From the NCBI GenBank assembly GCA_934647195.1, contig CAKUFD010000020.1, forward strand, positions 1 to 13,057: a stretch of 13,057 nt of DNA, in the 5' to 3' direction. Every line of letters starts with the position of its first letter. Positions within the stretch are counted from its first letter, which is position 1. Both the position numbers and the translations under genes were made by a program. Source of the stretch: an uncultured Collinsella sp. Lineage in GTDB: Bacteria; Actinomycetota; Coriobacteriia; Coriobacteriales; Coriobacteriaceae. Below are positions 8,675 through 13,057 of the stretch, one piece after another. Below the pieces are notes generated by a model. It saw nothing but the letters and a program-made list of their open reading frames with translations, did no database searches and had not been told where the DNA came from.

Positions 8675-9769
8675 ATGGCCGTCGATAACGTCTCTTCGAT
8701 CGATGAACTTACGTATTGCCCCGAGATGCCGGAGACCCCGCGCAACATCGTGAGTATCGGTACCGGTGGTATCGTCCAGGGGTCGCATTACCCCGCCTAC
8801 AAGCTGGCCGGCTTCCCTGTTAAGGCTTGCTATGATCTGAACCACGAGACCGCTAAGAAGGTTGCCGAGGAGTGGGGTATTCCTCATGTCGCCGAGACCG
8901 TCGAGGAGCTCGTCGAGTTTGGCAAGCAGTATGACGCCGTGTTCGACATCGCTGTTCCGGCAAACGCCATCCCCGAGATCTTGGTGCAGCTTCCCGACAA
9001 TGCGGGCGTTTTGATTCAGAAGCCCATGGGCGAGAGCATCGAGCAGGCACGTGAGATTCTTCGTATCTGCCATGAAAAGAATCTCACTGCAGGCATTAAC
9101 TTCCAGCTGCGTCAGGCGCCCTACATGATTGCCGTACGCGACCTCATTAACCGCGGCGTGATTGGCGAGGTTGTCGATATCGATCACCGCCTGGTTGGCG
9201 AGCAGCCCTGGAATCTTTGGCCGTTCCTGTTCCCCAAGGACCGCGTGGAGATCAACTACCACTCCATCCACTACATCGACAATATCCGTTCCCTCGTGGG
9301 CGATCCCAAGTCGGTTTACTGCAAGACCATGCAGCACCCCAAGATGCGCGACCTTGCCCAGACCCGTACTGCCATCATCATGGATTACGGTGATGACTTG
9401 CGCGTTAACCTGCACATCAACTTCAATCATAACTATGCGAAGAAGTACCAGGAGTCGATTCTCAAGATCGAGGGCCTGGAGGGCGCGATTCGCGTCAAGC
9501 TCGGTCTGATGTACGACTATCCCGAGGGTGAGCCCGACCGCGTTGAGTACATCACCTTTGACGAGGGCGAGTGGAAGGAACTTCCCGTTCGCGGCAGCTG
9601 GTTCAACGAGGCGTTCATCGGCACCATGGGCGGTCTGATGAAGAAACTCGACGACCCCAACTATCAGTACATGAATTCGGTTGAGGATGCATTCCATACG
9701 ATGTGCGTTGTCGAGGCGTGCTACAAGTCGAGCGCTGAGGGCGGTACCCCGGTCGACTACAGCGAGTAA
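8675..9769 (+). CDS. Gfo/Idh/MocA-family sugar dehydrogenase
   Basis: This is a 364-residue NAD(P)-dependent oxidoreductase of the glucose-fructose oxidoreductase/inositol dehydrogenase family. The Rossmann glycine motif is IGTGGIV (28-34), after an N-terminal extension of about 20 residues. The family EKP motif appears as QKP (115-117) with Lys116 kept, and the C-terminal domain carries INYHSIHYID (193-202), where His199 is the likely catalytic His. In this pathway context it would oxidise the sugar at C1 to a lactone, the substrate of the next gene. Known L-fucose pathways use a short-chain dehydrogenase at this step, so a Gfo/Idh enzyme here is a different solution. Start ATG 8675 has TAAGGAG upstream; it follows the transporter by 75 bases without a terminator. 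Oxidation at another carbon cannot be excluded. Confidence 0.88.
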   Translation: MAVDNVSSIDELTYCPEMPETPRNIVSIGTGGIVQGSHYPAYKLAGFPVKACYDLNHETAKKVAEEWGIPHVAETVEELVEFGKQYDAVFDIAVPANAIPEILVQLPDNAGVLIQKPMGESIEQAREILRICHEKNLTAGINFQLRQAPYMIAVRDLINRGVIGEVVDIDHRLVGEQPWNLWPFLFPKDRVEINYHSIHYIDNIRSLVGDPKSVYCKTMQHPKMRDLAQTRTAIIMDYGDDLRVNLHINFNHNYAKKYQESILKIEGLEGAIRVKLGLMYDYPEGEPDRVEYITFDEGEWKELPVRGSWFNEAFIGTMGGLMKKLDDPNYQYMNSVEDAFHTMCVVEACYKSSAEGGTPVDYSE

Positions 9770-9806
9770 GCGAAAGCCGATTGATTCTTAGGGAGACATG
9801 CTGATC

Positions 9807-10694
9807 ATGATGAACGTTATCGATACTCACGTGCATGTTTGGGATTTGGAGCACTATCGTCTGCCGTGGCTTGATGGAGAAGGTCCGGTTCTTAAACGTA
9901 CGTGGGCACCGAGTGACTACGCGGCCGACCAGGCAACCGACCATGGGTATCACGTTGAGCAGGCGGTGTATGTCGAGGTCGACATGGCTCCCGAAGAGCG
10001 CTCGCGCGAAAACGAGCTTGCATGCCAGATGGTTTCCAATCCTGATTGCATCTACGGCGGAGCCTGCATCTCGGGCGATATGACAACTCCTGAGTTCGAG
10101 GCCTATATCACCGAATGGGGAGCTAAACCGCAGATCAAGGGCGTGCGACAGGTCCTGCACGTTCCGAGCGCAAAGCCCGGCACGTGCCTTGAGCCTCAGT
10201 TTTTGGCGAACGTGCGCCGCCTGGGCGAGCTGGGTTTGGTTTTCGAAGGATGCTTGCGCTGCCCCGAGCTGGGAGACCTGGTAACGGTTGCCAAAGAGTG
10301 CCCCGAGACCACCATCGTTTTGAACCATATGGGCATCGTCGATGCTGACATCATGGGTACTACGAGTCCTTCCGATGACGAGCTCGCTTACCAAGAAGCA
10401 TGGAAACGCAACATGGCTCAGCTTGGCCGCCTGAGCAACGTGGTCTGCAAGGTCTCCGGACTGAACCCCATGAAGCCGTGGACGACCGAGAGCCTGGCTC
10501 GTTCTGTGGACGTTGCCCTGGATGCGTTCGATGCCGACAAAGTTGTTTTTGCCAGTAACTATCCGGTCTTGAACATAGCGATGACGTTTGATGAGTGGAT
10601 GTGCGCCATGCTCAAGATCGCCGAGGGCCTCGATGCTACCGACCGCACGGCGCTTTTTGCCGAGAACGCGCGTCGTGTATACGGTCTTAAATAG
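9807..10694 (+). CDS. COG3618 amidohydrolase, probable sugar lactonase
   Basis: This TIM-barrel metal-dependent hydrolase of about 295 residues belongs to the amidohydrolase-2 family that includes L-fucono- and L-rhamnono-lactonases. It begins with the metal motif IDTHVH (5-10, His8 and His10), has VLNHMG (171-176, His174), and near the C-terminus carries FASNYPV (248-254) where most members have SDWP. Thus the usual catalytic Asp is Asn251. Many COG3618 relatives have an SNFP variant, so the change may define a subfamily and need not mean loss of activity. The role inferred is hydrolysis of the aldonolactone made by the preceding dehydrogenase. Three in-frame ATGs (9798, 9807, 9810) compete. 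GGGAG at 9791-9795 is too close for the first, and the family starts just before the IDTH motif, so 9807 is chosen. Confidence 0.85.
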   Translation: MMNVIDTHVHVWDLEHYRLPWLDGEGPVLKRTWAPSDYAADQATDHGYHVEQAVYVEVDMAPEERSRENELACQMVSNPDCIYGGACISGDMTTPEFEAYITEWGAKPQIKGVRQVLHVPSAKPGTCLEPQFLANVRRLGELGLVFEGCLRCPELGDLVTVAKECPETTIVLNHMGIVDADIMGTTSPSDDELAYQEAWKRNMAQLGRLSNVVCKVSGLNPMKPWTTESLARSVDVALDAFDADKVVFASNYPVLNIAMTFDEWMCAMLKIAEGLDATDRTALFAENARRVYGLK

Positions 10695-10741
10695 ACACTC
10701 GTGCACCGCATCTGGTGCGCAGATACGAATGGAGATTTACC

Positions 10742-11068
10742 ATGGGTAAGGTTATTCGCTTTGGTTCTGTTTCTCGTACCGACGGCGAGGAGGGCTACAA
10801 GAAGTACGCCAACTATCACGCCGCGCCGTTCAAGGGCGTCAATGAGATGATCAAGGCTTGCAACCTGCAGAATTACTCGATTTATTGCTACGACGGTCTG
10901 CTGTTCTCGTACTACGAGTACACGGGAGACGACTATGAGGCCGATATGGCCAAGATGGCAGCCGACCCCACGACTCAGGAGTGGTGGGCCGCCGTCGTTC
11001 CTTGCATGAAGCCGCTTACGGAAGACGGTCCGTGGGTGGATATGAAAGAGGTCTATCACCTGGACTAG
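10742..11068 (+). CDS. RhaM-type sugar mutarotase
   Basis: This 108-residue protein has the length and layout of L-rhamnose mutarotase (RhaM/YiiL family), a dimeric alpha/beta barrel protein that interconverts alpha and beta anomers. Shared landmarks are Y-x3-H (Tyr22 and His26, matching Tyr18 and His22 of RhaM), NYSIY (44-48), an LFSYYEY strand (54-60), the tryptophan pair WW (81-82) and the C-terminal EVYHL (103-107). In Campylobacter jejuni a member of this family sits in the L-fucose locus, so fucose is as possible as rhamnose. The ATG at 10742 has GGAG seven bases upstream. It lies 47 bases after the lactonase gene, with a short hairpin in the gap. Its presence argues that the operon handles a free reducing sugar. 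Confidence 0.87.
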   Translation: MGKVIRFGSVSRTDGEEGYKKYANYHAAPFKGVNEMIKACNLQNYSIYCYDGLLFSYYEYTGDDYEADMAKMAADPTTQEWWAAVVPCMKPLTEDGPWVDMKEVYHLD

Positions 11069-11089
11069 CGGGTAGCGGATATGCGAAGC

Positions 11090-11116
11090 GGGAGGGTGTC
11101 GATCCGGCGCCCTCCC
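11090..11116 (+). other. Hairpin inside the sugar operon
   Basis: GGGAGGG (11090-11096) pairs with CCCTCCC (11110-11116), and the stem can extend by a T-G and a G-C pair. It lies between the mutarotase gene and the aldolase gene and lacks a T run, so it is not a clear terminator. It may affect mRNA processing or lower downstream expression. Confidence 0.4.
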
Positions 11117-11137
11117 TCATTATCGAAAGAGGACGAT

Positions 11138-12010
11138 ATGGAAGGCTTGTATGTTGCGTCGATGGTTCCCTTCGACGAGAGCGGAAAGATCAACGACGAC
11201 GTTATTCGCCAGATGGTCGAGGCGAATCTTGAAGAGGGGGCAGCTGGCTTTTTTGTTGCAGGGTCTTCCGGCGAGTGCTTTTTGTTGACCCCTGAGGAGC
11301 ATCTGCACTTGTTTGAGGTCTTTGCGGAGTACAAGGACCGCTGCACGCTTTTCGCACACGTGGGCTCTTGCGGTACGGATGAGAGCGTCCGCTACGCCAG
11401 GGCTGCTGCCGAGATGGGCTACGAGCGTATCGCGGCGACACCGCCCATCTATTTTGGTTACTCCTCTGCCGCGGTGGCGGGGTACTACGATGATCTTGCC
11501 TCCGCGGTTGGTCATGGCATCTACTACTACAACATTCCGATGAATACAAAAAGGACGCTCAACCTTTACGATGCCGATACGCGCGCGATGTTCGCATCGG
11601 GCTCTATAGCAGGCGTCAAGCACACCAACCTGGACCTCTATGAGATGGAGCGCCTGCGCGCCATCAATCCGGAACTCAAGTGCTTCGGTGGCTTTGAAAA
11701 CGAAATGGTTTCGTTTTTGGCCATGGGCTGCGATGGTTTTATCGGTTCGACTTTTAACTTCATGCTGCCGCATTATCTCAAGGTGTACAACGCGTTTAAT
11801 GAGGGCAGAATTGATGAGGCGCGAGGGCTCCAGGTCAAGGCAAACAACATCATGGAGGCCATTATGGGAGAGGGGCTGTTCCCCTCGATCAAGCATATCC
11901 TGGCCAAGCGCGGCGTGAATGTGGGACAAATGCGTAAACCGTTCTTGCCTTTGAGCGATGCCGCAGCTGCCCACGTTGATGCGGTTGTCGCGAGCAATTT
12001 GGTGAAGTAG
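11138..12010 (+). CDS. DapA/NanA-family class I aldolase
   Basis: The 290-residue protein is a Schiff-base aldolase of the dihydrodipicolinate synthase/N-acetylneuraminate lyase superfamily. It has AGSSGE (41-46, usual G[ST]TGE), the catalytic Tyr131 in YNIP (131-134), and Schiff-base Lys161 in GVKHTN (159-164). The second half (DLYEMERLR, GFIGSTFN, then a ...RKPF.PL ending) is closer to NanA than to DapA. However, the NanA pair Asp-Glu after NGY (Asp191-Glu192 in E. coli), which contacts the sialic acid tail, aligns here with Glu-Asn (189-190), so sialic acid is an unlikely substrate. In context it probably cleaves a 2-keto-3-deoxy sugar acid to pyruvate and an aldehyde. A DapA-family gene occupies the same role in the Campylobacter jejuni fucose locus. 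ATG 11138 is chosen for its AGAGGA site; the upstream extension lacks family similarity. Confidence 0.88.
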   Translation: MEGLYVASMVPFDESGKINDDVIRQMVEANLEEGAAGFFVAGSSGECFLLTPEEHLHLFEVFAEYKDRCTLFAHVGSCGTDESVRYARAAAEMGYERIAATPPIYFGYSSAAVAGYYDDLASAVGHGIYYYNIPMNTKRTLNLYDADTRAMFASGSIAGVKHTNLDLYEMERLRAINPELKCFGGFENEMVSFLAMGCDGFIGSTFNFMLPHYLKVYNAFNEGRIDEARGLQVKANNIMEAIMGEGLFPSIKHILAKRGVNVGQMRKPFLPLSDAAAAHVDAVVASNLVK

Positions 12011-12041
12011 AGCTTCACTACATTAGTTTTTGCCAAAAGAT

Positions 12042-12075
12042 AATGGGCCGGGTCTCCTGCGAGGTCCGGCCCATT
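12042..12075. terminator. Terminator between the convergent sugar operon and gntR
   Basis: AATGGGCCGG (12042-12051) pairs perfectly with CCGGCCCATT (12066-12075), and the loop can form a further CTC/GAG pairing. T runs are short on both sides (TTT on the plus strand). Its position between two convergent genes supports a bidirectional terminator. Confidence 0.7.
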
Positions 12076-12098
12076 TGTGCCTTGCGATGATGAAAGCG

Positions 12099-12797
12099 CT
12101 ACTCATCCAAAAGTTGAGAAATGGAATTGGCATAGAACGCATCAATGTTGGAGGCCAAGCGTGAACGATCGTCCTGCGCGAACGCTTTTAGAATCTTGAC
12201 GCGCCAGAGAATCGAACTCTCGCGTGAAGTGGGGGCCGAAAGAATCTTGATTGCGGACTCGCGACGCAGAACAATCATGGTCTGCATGAGCTTGTGAAAG
12301 ATCCCGTTACCGCAGTTAACGCCAACATACGTGTCGATCTCGTCCAAAAGATCGGAAAGGTCTCCTGAAGAGACCTCTGCCGTATCGAGTGAGAGGAGCT
12401 TTTCGGCATAGTCCTGAAGCGCATCGGTGATCTCATCGGTGCGTTTGTCAAAGCATGCGAGATAAACGGTTCCTTCGATGAGCTTGCGCGCATCGTAAAG
12501 ATTTTCATAGTCAGAAATCTCGCGGTGATAGCTCCAAAGGATTGTCTCGGCAGGAATTTGAGCGCTCTGGCCAGAGACGAAAGAGCCTCCTCCGGGACGA
12601 ATGTCGATGAGGCCGATGAGAGAGAGCGCGCGCAGGGCTTCGCGAATGCGGCTGCGCGTCACGCCGAACATCTCGGCGAGCGAGCGCTCGTCAGGCAGGC
12701 GCTCGCCGGGCTTGAGATCGCCGGAAGTGATCTTCTCGGCAAGCTGGTTCATGATTTGCTCGGTGAGCGTTTCTTTCTTAACGGGTTCGACTTTCAC
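12099..12797 (-). CDS. GntR-family transcriptional regulator, FadR subfamily
   Basis: The 232-residue regulator has an N-terminal winged helix (about 9-75) with LPDERSLAEMFGVTRSRIRE (34-53), typical of FadR-type GntR proteins that bind TGGTNNNACCA, and a C-terminal all-helical FCD-like ligand domain (about 95-232). In most FCD domains an Asp and three His bind a metal that holds a carboxylate ligand. Here the three His positions appear to be Asp155, Arg199 and Phe221, so the metal site is probably lost and the effector may bind differently. The start is GTG 12797, with AAAGGA upstream. It is the only regulator in the window and the best candidate to bind the three operators at 7352-7521. A sugar acid or its CoA ester is the likely effector by context only. 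Confidence 0.9.
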   Translation of the reverse strand: MKVEPVKKETLTEQIMNQLAEKITSGDLKPGERLPDERSLAEMFGVTRSRIREALRALSLIGLIDIRPGGGSFVSGQSAQIPAETILWSYHREISDYENLYDARKLIEGTVYLACFDKRTDEITDALQDYAEKLLSLDTAEVSSGDLSDLLDEIDTYVGVNCGNGIFHKLMQTMIVLRRESAIKILSAPTSRESSILWRVKILKAFAQDDRSRLASNIDAFYANSISQLLDE

Positions 12798-12822
12798 ATT
12801 GATTCCTTTGACGTTACCGCTT

Positions 12823-12842
12823 CATTGTTATCAATAACGATG
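12823..12842. promoter_or_regulatory. Palindrome upstream of gntR, possible operator
   Basis: GTTATCAATAAC (12827-12838) is a perfect inverted repeat. With one mismatch the symmetry extends to 12823-12842. It lies 26-45 bases before the gntR start codon. It does not fit TGGTNNNACCA, so autoregulation through this site would need a relaxed specificity; another regulator may use it. No clear -35/-10 pair was identified for gntR. Confidence 0.45.
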
Positions 12843-12887
12843 TAATCGTAGCATTTTAACGGCTTTGCACGCTCGCAGGAGCTTAAA

Positions 12888-12913
12888 GCGGGCGCCGGAG
12901 AACCGGCGCCCGC
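12888..12913 (-). terminator. Terminator of the alcohol dehydrogenase gene
   Basis: A perfect 11-bp GC-rich stem pairs GCGGGCGCCGG (12888-12898) with CCGGCGCCCGC (12903-12913) around a 4-base loop. Read on the minus strand it is followed by TTT, and it lies about 70 bases after the stop codon of the right-edge gene. It also separates that gene from gntR. Confidence 0.75.
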
Positions 12914-12982
12914 TGAGAGAGAAAGGCTTTTGAGTTGCCTTGCGCTCAAGCTGACCGCTGAGCGCTTCTCATGAAGTCAAGG

Positions 12983-13057
12983 CTACGCGGCCGGGCAGAT
13001 CTTCTTGAAGAGCTCGACGACGTCCTCGTGCGTGGCCTCGCGGGGGTTGCCCGGGAA
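12983..13057 (-). CDS. Iron-containing alcohol dehydrogenase, C-terminus only
   Basis: Only the last 24 codons and the stop are inside the window; the 5' part lies beyond the right edge. The peptide starts FPGNPREATHEDVVELF and ends KKICPAA. GNPRE followed by an amphipathic helix is the typical C-terminus of group III iron-dependent alcohol dehydrogenases such as lactaldehyde reductase FucO and 1,3-propanediol dehydrogenase. It is transcribed leftward and ends in the hairpin at 12888-12913. Next to a deoxysugar-type pathway, reduction of lactaldehyde to 1,2-propanediol is an attractive role, but none of the iron ligands are visible and other aldehyde or alcohol substrates are possible. Confidence 0.75.
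   Translation of the reverse strand, partial: FPGNPREATHEDVVELFKKICPAA

Noticed and set aside
8648..9697. Long minus-strand open frames opposite the dehydrogenase and, at 9615-10706, the lactonase.
   Set aside because: They are shadows of conserved plus-strand genes, with no ribosome binding site and no family similarity.
10701..10720. Short hairpin GCACC/GGTGC between the lactonase and mutarotase genes.
   Set aside because: The stem is only five to seven pairs with a wobble and no T run; it is too weak to call a terminator or regulatory element.
11138..12010. Sialic acid pathway (N-acetylneuraminate lyase with a NanOx-like oxidoreductase).
   Set aside because: The residues for the sialic acid tail are replaced, no kinase or epimerase for N-acetylmannosamine is present, and a RhaM mutarotase and lactonase do not fit that pathway.
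12002..12031. Hairpin GTGAAG/CTTCAC at the aldolase stop codon followed by a TTTTT run.
   Set aside because: The stem is six pairs and the T run begins eight bases after it; the hairpin at 12042-12075 is the better terminator.

Overview
The window is GC-rich, with long Glu/Asp/Lys-rich ORFs, strong AAGGAG-type ribosome binding sites, short intergenic gaps and some GTG starts. Together with the character of ClpB this suggests a gut actinobacterium of the class Coriobacteriia, probably Collinsella or a close relative. That assignment is an inference from sequence style; no rRNA gene is present to confirm it.

Layout. (1) Positions 1-330 are non-coding: a terminator-like hairpin and the clpB leader. 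(2) clpB (331-2982, +) is followed by a strong terminator, then a 55-residue charged orphan gene (3100-3267, +) and a bidirectional terminator. (3) A leftward four-gene operon (7303 down to 3384) encodes, in transcription order, a solute-binding-protein fold without signal peptide, two tandem class III (CaiB/BaiF) CoA-transferases and a MaoC-type hot-dog hydratase. (4) A divergent control region (7304-7579) holds three copies of TGGTNNNACCA, the core operator of FadR-type GntR regulators. (5) A rightward five-gene operon (7580-12010) encodes a RhaT-type sugar transporter, a Gfo/Idh/MocA dehydrogenase, a COG3618 amidohydrolase/lactonase, a RhaM-type mutarotase and a DapA/NanA-family aldolase. 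(6) A FadR-type GntR regulator lies convergent to it (12797-12099, -). (7) The last 25 codons of an iron-containing alcohol dehydrogenase run off the right edge (-).

How it may work. The rightward operon has the parts of a non-phosphorylating L-fucose/L-rhamnose-type pathway: uptake, anomer conversion, oxidation to a lactone, lactone opening, and retro-aldol cleavage to pyruvate plus a lactaldehyde-type product. The alcohol dehydrogenase next door could reduce that product. The expected sugar-acid dehydratase (enolase superfamily, IlvD/EDD or UxaA type) is absent. The divergent operon contains CoA-transferases and a hydratase/dehydratase and appears to share GntR operators with the sugar operon. 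The main hypothesis offered here is that sugar-acid dehydration proceeds through a CoA thioester (CaiB pair plus MaoC), with the cytosolic binding protein as a carrier or sensor. This is inference from gene content and needs biochemical testing.
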